Positions 17,163 to 26,562 are shown, counted from the first letter of the stretch. The stretch is 64,000 nucleotides of DNA from Brevinema andersonii (GCF_900112165.1 NZ_FOKY01000001.1:372001-436000), one strand, 5' to 3'. Notes: a model not told the origin generated them from the sequence alone. Translations and numbers: made by a program.

Positions 17163-18697
17163 GCATCAGCCTGTTTTAAGGGGTATATCCCTAAAATTTT
17201 AGTGGAAGCTACGAACAATCCCAATCCTAGGAAAAAAATAGTTACCCCCAGCAGCAATGCCAATATGGGATTGGACAGTGTGAGATAGATAGAATGTAGA
17301 GGCTTAAGGATTAGCCAAGAGGTACCGCTGAGCAATATAAATCCGCTTGCCTGAGTGAAAAATTGACTACCATAGTGTGCAGGAACAAAAATAAGAATCA
17401 ATACCGTTTCAATTGCTAGAGTAGTCCATGCTGCAATAAGGTCAGCATAGATTAATCCTTTGGCCCCAAGCATGAAATATTTTGCTGCGATATAGCCACC
17501 AATGTTAAGAATGAAATTAATAATATAGAACATTAAAGGAAAATATGGTCGTTGTAATGAGTAAAAAATTTTGTTAATAATAAGGCTAAGTGACCATGGG
17601 ATTAAGATTGTTCCCATTAAACCGACGGCTTCGATAGTGAGAGCAAACAGTTCAGGGGTATATTTTCCGGTAGATCCTGAAAATGCCAAACTAATATCTC
17701 TGAAAACCAGATTGACTAGGACATCGGGATAAAATAAGAAAAATCCAGAAATTGGTAGTGCCGTGAACAACAAGAAAATAAAGCTTTGTTGCCAAGCTTG
17801 AGCTAGCAGAGAGTTATCATTTTTGACTTTAGCGAAGATAGGAAATACCGCTCCGGCAATTGCGGCTCCAATAAATCCCACAGGTGCATAGAGTATGGTG
17901 TTGGCGTTACGAAGATAAGTGATGGAACCGCGCGGTAAAAACGATGCAAAATATCCTAAGCCCATCGAAATCCCTGATTGTACTAAGTATGTGAATGCTG
18001 TCGGAAGAAAAACCTGCCAGAATTTTTTGACGTTTGGGTCCTTAAAGGTGATAAAAAAACGATAACGGAATCCGATACTATAGAGTTCGATGAATTCTGC
18101 GAGCGTCTGCAAAGCTGTTCCAATCACAATTGCCCACGCCAGTGACATAATGCCCATCGATTTGTAGGCAAAAATAGGAAAAATGACAAACACGGTATTC
18201 GATAAAATAGGAGCGTTGGCGGAGGTAATAAAACGCTCATGAGCGTTGAGGATTCCCATTCCTATTGAGAAAGTAGCAAAGAAAATGGTTGACAGCAGCA
18301 TCACTGAAGTTAGTTTTATAATGGATGAAAAAGCTTCAGGATCGTCGACAAAACCTGGTAAAAATGTTTTAGTCCACCACGGCGTAACAGCAATGCCAAT
18401 TGAAGTAACAACAATGGATACCAGAATGATTTGATTAATAATGTTGGATGCAAATTCATCTGCTTTGATAGCGTCGGTATTCTTTTCGCGACTAAAAATC
18501 GGAAGAAATGCATTGACTAGCGGACCTTCACCCAGCACTTTTCGCAGCGACAAAATATTGGCATTGGCACTGTAAAAAGTGTCTGCACCTGCCCCAAAAA
18601 GATAATTCACAACGTTAAATTTTACAATCCCCGACATCCTAGACAGAAAAGTACCGAAAGCATTGATAATTGTGTTTTTTATAGGTATGTATTTCAT
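17159..18697 (-). CDS. murJ: Lipid II flippase MurJ
   Basis: Polytopic inner-membrane protein of the MOP/MVF family that flips the peptidoglycan precursor lipid II. I place the start at 18697, giving 512 aa beginning just before the first helix (KNTIINAFGTFLSRMSGIVK), because the extra N-terminal residues of the longer frame are encoded inside pta and are not family-like. About 14 hydrophobic segments are visible. No strong Shine-Dalgarno site is seen; the ATG lies 5 bases after the pta stop, so coupling is likely. Downstream it overlaps ribF by 4 bases. Confidence 0.9.
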   Translation of the reverse strand: MKYIPIKNTIINAFGTFLSRMSGIVKFNVVNYLFGAGADTFYSANANILSLRKVLGEGPLVNAFLPIFSREKNTDAIKADEFASNIINQIILVSIVVTSIGIAVTPWWTKTFLPGFVDDPEAFSSIIKLTSVMLLSTIFFATFSIGMGILNAHERFITSANAPILSNTVFVIFPIFAYKSMGIMSLAWAIVIGTALQTLAEFIELYSIGFRYRFFITFKDPNVKKFWQVFLPTAFTYLVQSGISMGLGYFASFLPRGSITYLRNANTILYAPVGFIGAAIAGAVFPIFAKVKNDNSLLAQAWQQSFIFLLFTALPISGFFLFYPDVLVNLVFRDISLAFSGSTGKYTPELFALTIEAVGLMGTILIPWSLSLIINKIFYSLQRPYFPLMFYIINFILNIGGYIAAKYFMLGAKGLIYADLIAAWTTLAIETVLILIFVPAHYGSQFFTQASGFILLSGTSWLILKPLHSIYLTLSNPILALLLGVTIFFLGLGLFVASTKILGIYPLKQADA

Positions 18698-18702
18698 TGT
18701 TT

Positions 18703-19698
18703 TTATATTGCCTGCACCAGTGTCATTGCTGAAACTGTTACGATGTCTTCTACCGAGCAACCACGGGAAAGATCGTTAATCGGTTTGGAAAGCCCCTGAA
18801 GAACAGGTCCATAAGCTTCTGCCTTGGCAAAACGATGTACCAACTTGTAGCCGATGTTTCCTACACCAAGGTCTGGAAATACTAATACATTAGCCGTTCC
18901 TGCAACGTTGCTGTTCGGAGCTTTTAATGCTGCAGTTTCCGGGTCGATTGCCGCGTCAAGTTGTAGTTCACCGTCGAATTCGAAATCTACTTGGCGTTCT
19001 TTCAAAATATTTACAGCATCAATAACTTTTTGGGTTTCTGGAGAGTGAGCGCTGCCTTTAGTTGAAAAGCTCAAAAGAGCTACTTTCGGCTCGATTGCCA
19101 ACAAAGAGCGAGCCGCTTGAGCACACCCTATGGCTATATCCGCAAGTTGTTCAGGAGTTGGGTTAGGCACAACGGCACAGTCACCGAAGATCAGCTTTCC
19201 GTTCATTCCGTAAATCGACAATGGTACTTCCATGACAAACACGCCTGAAATGGTTTTGATTCCTGGTAATGGCTTTGCAAAGAAAATAGCTGCACGTAAT
19301 GTTTTGGATGTCGGTGAGAAACTTCCTGAAACCATTGCATCTGCAAAACCTTCTTCCAATAGCTTGCCACCGAAAAATACATCATCTGTCATTTCTTCGA
19401 GGGCTTTTTCTTCGGTCAGACCTTTGTGCTTGCGATGTTCGTAGTAGCTGTGCGCAAAGTCTTTTAAACGCGGATCGTTTGCATAATCAATGACATTGAT
19501 GTTCCGCAAATCAACACCATGTTCATCAGCAGTTTCTTTAATCATCAAAGGATTCCCTAAAATTGTGATTTCTGATGCCAATTTTTGTTTCTCGATTGTA
19601 TGTGCTGCTTTGAGAACACGTGGATCAATACCTTCCGGCAGCAGCAACCGACGTGGATTAGCTTTAGCTTTTTCGATAACTTCTTGTGCAAATGACAT
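18703..19698 (-). CDS. pta: Phosphate acetyltransferase
   Basis: Interconverts acetyl-CoA and acetyl-phosphate; with acetate kinase it yields ATP during fermentation. 331 aa, the short PTA_PTB form without the N-terminal regulatory domain. Diagnostic stretches are SFSTKGSA (around 210), DGELQLDAAI, and the C-terminal GLSKPINDLSRGCS. AAGGA precedes the ATG at 19698. No ackA in the window. The energy theme (fermentation plus V-ATPase) fits an anaerobic or microaerophilic life, which is inference. Confidence 0.95.
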   Translation of the reverse strand: MSFAQEVIEKAKANPRRLLLPEGIDPRVLKAAHTIEKQKLASEITILGNPLMIKETADEHGVDLRNINVIDYANDPRLKDFAHSYYEHRKHKGLTEEKALEEMTDDVFFGGKLLEEGFADAMVSGSFSPTSKTLRAAIFFAKPLPGIKTISGVFVMEVPLSIYGMNGKLIFGDCAVVPNPTPEQLADIAIGCAQAARSLLAIEPKVALLSFSTKGSAHSPETQKVIDAVNILKERQVDFEFDGELQLDAAIDPETAALKAPNSNVAGTANVLVFPDLGVGNIGYKLVHRFAKAEAYGPVLQGLSKPINDLSRGCSVEDIVTVSAMTLVQAI

Positions 19699-19734
19699 AA
19701 TTTTTTCCTTAATTCTAAATTATTTTTTTAACTC

Positions 19735-20427
19735 TTAATCATCACGGCGCATTCCGCCGGTCAGCATGATAATGCGCAACAGCTGGAGTAATGAAATCAC
19801 GGCCCCTGCAACATAAGTCAGTGCAGCAGCGTTAAGGACTTTTTTAGCACCGCTGAGCTCTTTCTTGTCGAGGAAGCCTTGGTTGAGGATCTGGATAGCA
19901 CGGTTGCTTGCGTCGAACTCCACAGGAAGCGTCACTACACTGAACGCAAATGTTGCCCCAAACGTATAGACACCAATTCTAAGCAGTTCCGGCATACGTA
20001 GGAAAATCCCTGCAATTACAATAAAAATCCATGCATTTGATGCGATGCTGACAATTGGGAAAATTGCATTTCGGAGCATCAATGGAAAGTAATGACGGTG
20101 GTGTTGGATAGCATGACCGGCTTCGTGGGCTGCGACAGCAATTGCAGCAACAGAATTGGCATGAAATGTCGACTCCGAAAGTCTGAGTGTTCGGGAGCGC
20201 GGGTCATAATGGTCGCTGAGCTGGCCGGGAGTAAATTCTACCCGCACGTCATGGACGCCGTTTTCCTGTAGAATAGTTTCCGCAACATCTTTAGCGGAAA
20301 GGTTGGTTGGTACTTCGGACCACTTGTTGAAGGTGTTTTGTACTTTTGCTTGAGCGATCATTGCCAAAATGATACCCGGCAGTATGATAATCATGGTCGG
20401 GTCGAAAAAAAACGGAAAAGGATACAT
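19735..20427 (-). CDS. Membrane zinc metallopeptidase, YugP-like
   Basis: 230 aa. The zincin motif HEAGH occupies residues 101-105 in AVAAHEAGHAIQHH. Hydrophobic helices lie at about 8-25, 115-145, 150-170 and 205-225, and the protein matches the neutral zinc metallopeptidase family (Zn_peptidase_2, YugP of Bacillus). Family substrates are unknown; it probably works on membrane proteins. AGGAG lies before the ATG. It is placed between coaD and pta on the same strand. Confidence 0.88.
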   Translation of the reverse strand: MYPFPFFFDPTMIIILPGIILAMIAQAKVQNTFNKWSEVPTNLSAKDVAETILQENGVHDVRVEFTPGQLSDHYDPRSRTLRLSESTFHANSVAAIAVAAHEAGHAIQHHRHYFPLMLRNAIFPIVSIASNAWIFIVIAGIFLRMPELLRIGVYTFGATFAFSVVTLPVEFDASNRAIQILNQGFLDKKELSGAKKVLNAAALTYVAGAVISLLQLLRIIMLTGGMRRDD

Positions 20428-20475
20428 AAATTTCTCCTGGTTTAAGATTTTGTCTTTATTATATTAAGGTCTTTT

Positions 20476-20973
20476 TTAAGCAGAAGAGTCTTTTTCAGGA
20501 AAAAATTTTTGCTTTAAAGCACGGCAAACAACTTCTGGTACTTTATCGAGCGTACATGCACCAAAACGGGCAAGTTCTTTCACTGTGGTAGAGCTCACAA
20601 ATAACTGCTTTTCTTGAGCTGTAAAAAAAATCGTATCAATCGAGGGATCAAGCCCACGGTTGGTAGAAGCGATCTGCAGTTCGTACTCGAAATCAGAAAT
20701 TGCTCGCAGACCTCGTACAATGAATCGAGCGTTGTTTTCACGAGCAAAATTCACAGCTAAGCCACCAAAAGCCAATATTTGAAGTCTTGGCTCGTTTGGA
20801 AAAATTTCCTGCCAAAGTCCAATCCGTTCTTCTTTAGAAAACAAAACATGCTTTAATGTATTGTCGGCAACTCCAATTATCACTTCGTCAAAGACTTCCA
20901 AAGCTCGACGTGCTATATCTTCGTGACCCTTTGTCGGTGGATCGAAAGTGCCCGGATATATTGCCCGTTTCAT
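20476..20973 (-). CDS. coaD: Phosphopantetheine adenylyltransferase
   Basis: Penultimate step of coenzyme A synthesis: 4'-phosphopantetheine plus ATP to dephospho-CoA. 165 aa, typical. The nucleotidyltransferase motif is GTFDPPTKGH (residues 8-17, T/HxGH type), and the second signature VSSTTVKELA (around residue 140) matches the ISSTxxR loop with Lys in place of Arg. The ATG overlaps the stop of the preceding gene by 4 bases. Confidence 0.95.
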   Translation of the reverse strand: MKRAIYPGTFDPPTKGHEDIARRALEVFDEVIIGVADNTLKHVLFSKEERIGLWQEIFPNEPRLQILAFGGLAVNFARENNARFIVRGLRAISDFEYELQIASTNRGLDPSIDTIFFTAQEKQLFVSSTTVKELARFGACTLDKVPEVVCRALKQKFFPEKDSSA

Positions 20974-21413
20974 TGTGTCTCCTCAACAGAAAACTTGATA
21001 GGCCTTGTTTTTTCGGCAGTTTCTGCGGGTATAAAAATACCGTAAATCCCTTCCGGCTCGACCGAAATAGAAATTTCATGCCGTTGTCCACCAAACATAA
21101 TTGCCTTAATATTCCAAGGTGTATCAAGCCCGTTTTGGAACAGCAACGAAAAACCTTTACGGTTGTTTTCTTCAACTGGTGTGTATTGAATAGTTCGTCC
21201 ACGTGCGATAGCTTGCACTTTTACAGGAGCCAGGCCCTGTTCACGCTGCATATAGGCATAACCAAAAAACATAAGCAACAGCATCCCGTAAAACATCCCA
21301 AAGTAATGTGGCTGCCGAGGTATTGAAGGCCCGCACGATAAACATTTTTTTTTAGGTTCGATGTATTTCAGTTGCCTATCAAGACGGATTTCAGGAGCAA
21401 GACGTTCTTTCAT
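20970..21413 (-). CDS. Single-span membrane protein, unknown function
   Basis: 147 aa. A basic N-terminal cytoplasmic part carries a Cys pair (KKCLSCG, residues about 22-28); one transmembrane helix follows (about 37-55), then a periplasmic beta-rich domain of about 90 residues. The helix plus immunoglobulin-like domain faintly recalls the C-terminal part of CcoG/FixG proteins, but the match is too weak to name. It is wedged between coaD (4-base overlap) and another envelope protein gene (8-base gap). Confidence 0.65.
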   Translation of the reverse strand: MKERLAPEIRLDRQLKYIEPKKKCLSCGPSIPRQPHYFGMFYGMLLLMFFGYAYMQREQGLAPVKVQAIARGRTIQYTPVEENNRKGFSLLFQNGLDTPWNIKAIMFGGQRHEISISVEPEGIYGIFIPAETAEKTRPIKFSVEETQ

Positions 21414-21421
21414 AATGTCTC

Positions 21422-22117
21422 CTATTTTGTGCTCCGTACCGGTGGCGTAATTTCATATAGTGGATGTTGGCTTCCGGAACTGTTTGTTTTGTTATCATTA
21501 TCGGGAACTTCTACTGGTTCTTGAATATTTTCTTCCATTTCCGACGAGGTTTCATGTATGTCCAATTTATGCCGCATAATTTGCATATTATTATTTTCTT
21601 CTGCCGAAATAATAATAATTTTTTCCACAACGTTCGGCAATGGAAAGTGCATCGAACTATAAATTCCCGGTAAATAACTGTCAATATCAAAAAAATACCC
21701 TAAATTATTGCGTTGGTATTGAACTTTTGCTGATGTACTGGTTTTTGTGGCACAGGCTCCTAGAAATTTCAACTCAGTAAGGTAGGGAATCGCACCTTTG
21801 TAAACAACCTGCCAAGATGCTGCTTCGAATTTCCAGCAGTCAGGCTCGAAAATCAATGTATTTCCTTGATACAAGATTTTGCTGCGTTTTAACACAGTAA
21901 TAGTGCGGATTTCCTCTTTGGGGTAGCCTAAATCAGGCAGCTGTACGAAGTCTATTTTCGCCGGAAAACCACGTATACCTTTGGATTCGGGTAAGGGGAT
22001 AATACTGCCGCTACCGTCCATCAAAATAACCGAAGCTTTTGATGAAGGTGTTTCTGCGGCTTGCACTTGGTAAAAAACATCCAGAAAAATTATCAAAATA
22101 AGTGGCACCAGCCGCAT
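21422..22117 (-). CDS. Exported protein of unknown function
   Basis: 231 aa with a signal peptide (MRLVPLILIIFLDVFYQVQAA). The mature protein is beta-rich up to about residue 180, with two cysteines (Cys93 and Cys116 approximately) that could form a disulfide, and ends in an acidic, Asn- and Pro-rich tail. No family recognised. AAGGGG precedes the ATG. First gene of a transcript that continues into the membrane protein at 20970 and coaD. Confidence 0.68.
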   Translation of the reverse strand: MRLVPLILIIFLDVFYQVQAAETPSSKASVILMDGSGSIIPLPESKGIRGFPAKIDFVQLPDLGYPKEEIRTITVLKRSKILYQGNTLIFEPDCWKFEAASWQVVYKGAIPYLTELKFLGACATKTSTSAKVQYQRNNLGYFFDIDSYLPGIYSSMHFPLPNVVEKIIIISAEENNNMQIMRHKLDIHETSSEMEENIQEPVEVPDNDNKTNSSGSQHPLYEITPPVRSTK

Positions 22118-22149
22118 AGTTTCCCCTTTCTATAAAAATAGCTGCAGTG

Positions 22150-22179
22150 ATTATAACATATTTTTATTTTTTTGCACAA
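22150..22179 (-). promoter_or_regulatory. Promoter of the exported protein-coaD operon
   Basis: Minus strand -10 TATAAT (22150-22155) with TTGTGC (22174-22179) 18 bases upstream. Confidence 0.6.
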
Positions 22180-22195
22180 TTTTTGAAAAAATTCG

Positions 22196-22224
22196 TAGAA
22201 AAATCTTTATTTGTACATTATAAT
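22196..22224 (+). promoter_or_regulatory. Promoter of holA
   Basis: TAGAAA (22196-22201), 17 bases, perfect TATAAT (22219-22224). Divergent from the promoter at 22150-22179. Confidence 0.55.
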
Positions 22225-22256
22225 ATAGTAAATTGTGTGGAAATTAAGAAGGTTTT

Positions 22257-23183
22257 ATGGAAAAAATCATTGTTTTGGGCGGCGAAAATACGGTATTTGC
22301 GCGCGAGGAGTTCGAAAAATTTTTAGCTGCCGCGCCCAAAGAAGGATTGCTTGTGCGCTACGGTGACGAAATTAATATTGAAGATTTTTTTTCTAACCTG
22401 CGCATGGGGTCGCTGTTCAGTACGGAGCTCTTGATTGCCGTTCGTAATGCTGATGCTAGTCCTGCAGGTTTTGAGAAAGCTCTGTTAGATTACATTAAAA
22501 ATCCTGTTGAAAGCACAGTTTTAATGCTCTGGTATGCAAAAATTCCGGCTAAAATTGAACGTGCTGTTTTGGATTTAGGGGCGGAAACCGGGCGGGTTCT
22601 GAATTTCAAAAGAGCTTATGCACAGGATCTTAGAAAATATGCCATTTCCAAGCTTGAGGAGTCTCAAGTTACTTATGATCCCAAAGTTCCGGAAATTTTA
22701 GTAGATATTTCCGGCGAAGATGCTGAAGAATTAGCAGGCATGTTAAATAAATTGCTGGATTATGCTGGCAGCAAGCGGATTTCTAGTGAAGATGTTTATT
22801 TTGCTCTTGAAAGAGCCCGTAATTCTTCTATTTTTGATTTTATTGATGCTATTTTTGCACGCAATATTCCTACAGCTCTTGAAGCGTTTTCTGATCTTGT
22901 TTACTCCGGAGAATCTTTGGTAGCGTTAAATGTTATGTTGTTGAGAGCAGCGCGTATTATGTGGGCAGCTAAAACCTCTCCGGGGTCAGCAGTACCTCAA
23001 GGATTAGATGTGTCGTCATTTGAGTGGAAAAAATATCAGAACGTTGCTCGGAATGTGCCTTTGAAATTTGTTTCACGGATGCTGGAATGTGTGTCATGTC
23101 TTGAGTTTGAAACAAAAACACGACCGGAAATTTTCAGTCGGCATGCATTAGAAAAATTTCTCTTTGAGATGGATCAGGTATGA
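22257..23183 (+). CDS. holA: DNA polymerase III, delta subunit
   Basis: Part of the clamp loader that opens the beta clamp onto DNA. 308 aa. The N-terminal AAA-like domain lacks a functional P-loop, as expected for delta; FFSNLRMGSLFSTELLIAVRNA (positions 43-64) is the beta-binding region, and the DISGEDAEELAGMLNKLLDYAG segment matches the family's nucleic acid-associated helical domain. The stop overlaps the next start (ATGA). HolA is poorly conserved, so the call rests on pattern and length. Confidence 0.88.
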   Translation: MEKIIVLGGENTVFAREEFEKFLAAAPKEGLLVRYGDEINIEDFFSNLRMGSLFSTELLIAVRNADASPAGFEKALLDYIKNPVESTVLMLWYAKIPAKIERAVLDLGAETGRVLNFKRAYAQDLRKYAISKLEESQVTYDPKVPEILVDISGEDAEELAGMLNKLLDYAGSKRISSEDVYFALERARNSSIFDFIDAIFARNIPTALEAFSDLVYSGESLVALNVMLLRAARIMWAAKTSPGSAVPQGLDVSSFEWKKYQNVARNVPLKFVSRMLECVSCLEFETKTRPEIFSRHALEKFLFEMDQV

Positions 23184-23992
23184 TCAATCCTAGAAAATTT
23201 GTGCTTTTGGGGGCCAAACAACAAATTTATAAAATTGCATCAACGATCCGTGTATCTGAAATATCATTGAAAAATGGAGGTTCACCCGACCTTAGGGAAA
23301 CGCTCTGCTATTGTGATGCAGTTCGGGAACTTCCAGGCAAAAAAATTGCTCAAGCCCTCGAGATAGCGGATTCAGTCCGCAATTTAGATCGCTTGGCTCC
23401 GAAAGAAAAAATGAAACGCCTTAATTTTGCATACCACAATTTGTTAGCGTTGCTGGACCGCCGAGAGGATGAAGATAAAAATTTCTCATTTGAACGTTTC
23501 GACAATCTGGAACGTGTTCCTAAACGTTATCCTTGGATTGGCATTCTGGATAATCTGAGGTCGCCGATGAATACGGGTTCTATTTTCCGATCTGCTGATG
23601 GTTTTGGGACGGGTGAGCTTTTTTTGACTGGAATTACACCTTCGCCACCAAATCCCAAAATATCGCGTACTGCGCTTGGGGCTGAGGAGTTTGTGCCATA
23701 TCGTTATTTTGCCGAAACGAGTGCATCCATCGCTGAAGCCAAGGCAGCCGGCTACCGAGTGGTGGCGTTAGAAGTAGTTGAGCCGGCACGGCATCTTCAT
23801 GAAATTCAAAGTTTTGAAAATCATGCGTTTGTGTTCGGCAACGAAGAATTCGGTATCACTGAAGAAACTTTAAGCCTTTGTGATGATGCGGTACGTTTGC
23901 CGCTTTCTGGGCGCAAAAATTCATTAAATGTAGGTAATGTATTTGCTGTGGTGGCATACGAAGCCTGGCGTTTTTTTTGGGGCGGTCCGTGA
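23180..23992 (+). CDS. SpoU-family RNA 2'-O-methyltransferase
   Basis: SAM-dependent ribose methylation of tRNA or rRNA. 270 aa: an N-terminal substrate-binding part and a C-terminal SPOUT knot. Motif 1 is LDNLRSPMNTGSIFRSAD (123-140, with Asn131 and Arg137), motif 2 FGNEEFGI, motif 3 LPLSGRKNSLNVGNVFAV. The exact target (TrmH-like or other) cannot be told. Overlaps holA by 4 bases and rsmG by 4 bases. Confidence 0.9.
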   Translation: MINPRKFVLLGAKQQIYKIASTIRVSEISLKNGGSPDLRETLCYCDAVRELPGKKIAQALEIADSVRNLDRLAPKEKMKRLNFAYHNLLALLDRREDEDKNFSFERFDNLERVPKRYPWIGILDNLRSPMNTGSIFRSADGFGTGELFLTGITPSPPNPKISRTALGAEEFVPYRYFAETSASIAEAKAAGYRVVALEVVEPARHLHEIQSFENHAFVFGNEEFGITEETLSLCDDAVRLPLSGRKNSLNVGNVFAVVAYEAWRFFWGGP

Positions 23993-24525
23993 ATAATCAA
24001 ATTGAACTCTGGCTTGGCGAACTCAAGCGTTGGAATTCGGTGCATAATCTTGTTTCACCGTATCAGATTCCGTTTCTGAACGAACATGTTGCTGATTCGT
24101 TGTCTTTGGCTCCGTTTCTGAAACAAAACCTTGTGGTTGATGCGGGTAGTGGTGGTGGATTTCCGGTGATTCCGTTGGCTATCTACTCGAAATATTATAA
24201 TTTACCAATTCGTTTTGTTGCTACAGATGTGGTCGATAAAAAAATAGCTTTTTTGAAGTGGAGCGTTAAACGATTTTATTTGAATGTCGATATTATAAAG
24301 GTTGATAAAAATTTTTTAATAGAGGAAGAATGTATGCTGATCAGCCGGGCATTTGCATCCGTTGAAAAGCTTGTTGCCTGGAAAAACAAGCATATACCTC
24401 TATGTTCTGAAATGTTTTTGCTGAAGGGCCAGAAAGCAGTGGAAGAAACAGCCCAGTTAGGAATGGAGAATGCTCAATTTATACCCAATCAGCGAGGATT
24501 TATTGTAAAAATATGTCTAAAATAA
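23989..24525 (+). CDS. rsmG: 16S rRNA (guanine-N7) methyltransferase RsmG
   Basis: Methylates G527 of 16S rRNA. I choose the GTG at 23989 (GTGA overlap with the preceding stop, GGGGCGG upstream), giving 178 aa. The SAM-binding motif VVDAGSGGGFPVIPLAI and the NLVSP... HVADSL region near the N-terminus identify it. It is about 25-30 residues shorter than most RsmG proteins at the C-terminus, where the sequence runs into the decayed maf gene, so a slight truncation is possible. Confidence 0.88.
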   Translation: MNNQIELWLGELKRWNSVHNLVSPYQIPFLNEHVADSLSLAPFLKQNLVVDAGSGGGFPVIPLAIYSKYYNLPIRFVATDVVDKKIAFLKWSVKRFYLNVDIIKVDKNFLIEEECMLISRAFASVEKLVAWKNKHIPLCSEMFLLKGQKAVEETAQLGMENAQFIPNQRGFIVKICLK

Positions 24526-25063
24526 TTTTAGCCTCCGGTTCGAAAGTACGCAGGGTTTTATTTGAATGCTATCTGGACTGTAATTTTGCTGTTTTTGTTT
24601 CTCATATTGATGAGACGGCTCTTCTGAAATTTCTGCTAGAGCATTGGCATTGTTGCTTGCCAAGAGCAAGTCGGATGCTGCTTTTTTGTCTTGTCCGGAT
24701 GCTTGTGTTTGTGGGTTTGGTACGGTTGTGGAATATGAAAATAATATTTTAGGGAAACCATCCGATCTGTAGCATATCCGCGAGATGCTGACTTTTCTGA
24801 GCAGAAAAATTCAAACAGTCTGGACGGGTTATGCATTGCGGATTGGTATGCAGAGTTTTTTGGGTGCAGAACATGCTAATTTGATTTTGAAAATGTACAA
24901 AACTCAAATAAATAATTACGTTAAACAAAATCCTGTATTAGAATTTGTAGGTGTTTACGGAATGCAGCACTTAGATGTTAATGCTACACTGTTATCTGGC
25001 CGTGCTGATATAGTAATTGGTGTGCTTATGCATAAGATCTTTTCTTTTATTCGCGCTTTTTGA
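24513..25063 (+). pseudogene. maf: Broken Maf-family nucleotide pyrophosphatase
   Basis: Three pieces in order match Maf/YhdE-type dNTP or UTP pyrophosphatases. Frame 1 (from 24513) gives KIILASGSKVRRVLFE and HIDETA; then the match moves to another frame near 24600-24626 (RALALLLAKSKSDAA, GTVVEYENNILGKPSD); then an in-frame TAG at 24770-24772 interrupts it, after which REMLTFLS, QTVWTGYAL, VYGMQHLDVNATLLSGR and ADIVIG continue to 25063. The catalytic Asp of the family's GADTVV motif is also lost (GFGTVV). Two disabling lesions plus a lost active-site residue mean a true pseudogene. It begins 13 bases inside the rsmG 3' end. Confidence 0.9.
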
Positions 25064-25096
25064 GAAAATCAATTATAATGTCGTCGAGGAGAAGGG

Positions 25097-26554
25097 ATGG
25101 TACAGTTGTTGTTGATTTTGATGATTGTTTCTACAATACAAGCCCAAGACGGGTTGAAGGGCAGGATGGTTGAAGATCCATACAAATCGGCTCCGTTATC
25201 ACTGGAGTATAGGCTTCCTGAGACCAATGACAAGCCTGTTACAGTAAGGGTTTTGGGTAAGACAAAAGATGCGATGATTGCTCATACTTATCCTGCAGGA
25301 TATGGTACAAAACTGGCTATTCATGGGTTGTATCCTGGGTGGACGAATACAGTAATCATTGAACAGGAAGGAAAAAGACGGATATTCAAGATACCGATCC
25401 CGCCGTTTCCGGAAGGCTTCAAAATCCGTACTCGCATCAATGTTGACCGTCTTCCAAGAGAAGATCCTTTTAATAGGGATTTATTTTTTATGTCTGTTGT
25501 GGGCTTGAAGACGATTATCGGGGTGGACAGGAAAGGCGATATTCGCTATATTGGCACCAACGACTATTATTATGCTATGCGTATGGATGTCGATAACGGT
25601 GAAATTGTGATCGAAAATATTGCTCAAAAGGGTGGATTTTCGCGGCGCACACTGTTAGGTAGGGATATTGTTGCGTTTCCGTTGCAGGCACATCATGATA
25701 AGGTGCCATTTAAGAAAAACTTTATTGTAGCTGCGTGTTCGCAGTGGGGCTGGGAAGATGCGATTGTCGAAATCGACAGACAAGGCAACGTGCTGAGAGA
25801 ATTGTTAATTGGAGATGTGCTGAGAAAAGCAATCGATCCAAAAGATACAGAGCTGTTGAATCGTACGGTGTTTGATGACAAAAATATTTATCAGCGCGCT
25901 GGCACCAATGTGCGTATGGATTGGGCTCATGTTAATTCTATTGTTTACGATCAAAAGAAAGATATTTTATATATGTCGCTGCGGCATCAAGGGGTGTTTG
26001 CAGTCAAGTACAAGTCATGGAAGCTGTTGTGGTGGATGGCCGACGATGACCGCGACATTGATGCAGGGTTTGGGTATGGCAAAGTTCCGAAGAATGTCAA
26101 AAGTATTTTAGATATTCCTTCACTTCAGAAGTACCGTAAAATAACTCAACCCGGTGAGGCGCCAAGGAATCAGCATGGTTTATTTTTGAGGAAAAACGGA
26201 AATGTCATCCTGTTTGACAATAACGGCGACACCAAAAATCCTGAAGGTTCGAGAGTATTGGAATTTGCATTTGAAGGCAAAAATGCTCGGCTTGTGCGCA
26301 GCTATACACATCCGGAAAAATATTTCTCTAAAATTGTGTCTGATGTTGATCTTACTGGGCAGAATCATGAAAATTTATTAATTTTATGGGGATCGAGCTA
26401 TCCCAATCATATTTCTGAGGTGGCGCCGGACGATTCGTTGGTATTTGACATGAAGATTCAAACTCGGTTACTGATTTATAGAGCTGACAAAATGCCTTTG
26501 TATCCTTATGCTGACCCCAAGAAAAAATATGCATTGGATGCATGGGAACTTTAG
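25097..26554 (+). CDS. Exported arylsulfate sulfotransferase-like protein
   Basis: 485 aa with a short signal peptide (MVQLLLILMIVSTIQAQ). The body matches the ASST beta-propeller family: an N-terminal domain to about 110, then blades with RMDWAHVNSIVYD (about 274-286), MSLRHQGVFAVKY, and NQHGLFLRKNGNVILFDNN; a His in the NQHG motif is a candidate for the catalytic histidine that carries the sulfuryl group. Known members transfer sulfate between phenols in the periplasm. GAGGAGAAGGG precedes the ATG. The two Cys near the N-terminus of classic AssT are not seen. The substrate is unknown. Confidence 0.82.
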   Translation: MVQLLLILMIVSTIQAQDGLKGRMVEDPYKSAPLSLEYRLPETNDKPVTVRVLGKTKDAMIAHTYPAGYGTKLAIHGLYPGWTNTVIIEQEGKRRIFKIPIPPFPEGFKIRTRINVDRLPREDPFNRDLFFMSVVGLKTIIGVDRKGDIRYIGTNDYYYAMRMDVDNGEIVIENIAQKGGFSRRTLLGRDIVAFPLQAHHDKVPFKKNFIVAACSQWGWEDAIVEIDRQGNVLRELLIGDVLRKAIDPKDTELLNRTVFDDKNIYQRAGTNVRMDWAHVNSIVYDQKKDILYMSLRHQGVFAVKYKSWKLLWWMADDDRDIDAGFGYGKVPKNVKSILDIPSLQKYRKITQPGEAPRNQHGLFLRKNGNVILFDNNGDTKNPEGSRVLEFAFEGKNARLVRSYTHPEKYFSKIVSDVDLTGQNHENLLILWGSSYPNHISEVAPDDSLVFDMKIQTRLLIYRADKMPLYPYADPKKKYALDAWEL

Positions 26555-26562
26555 GAGGATTA

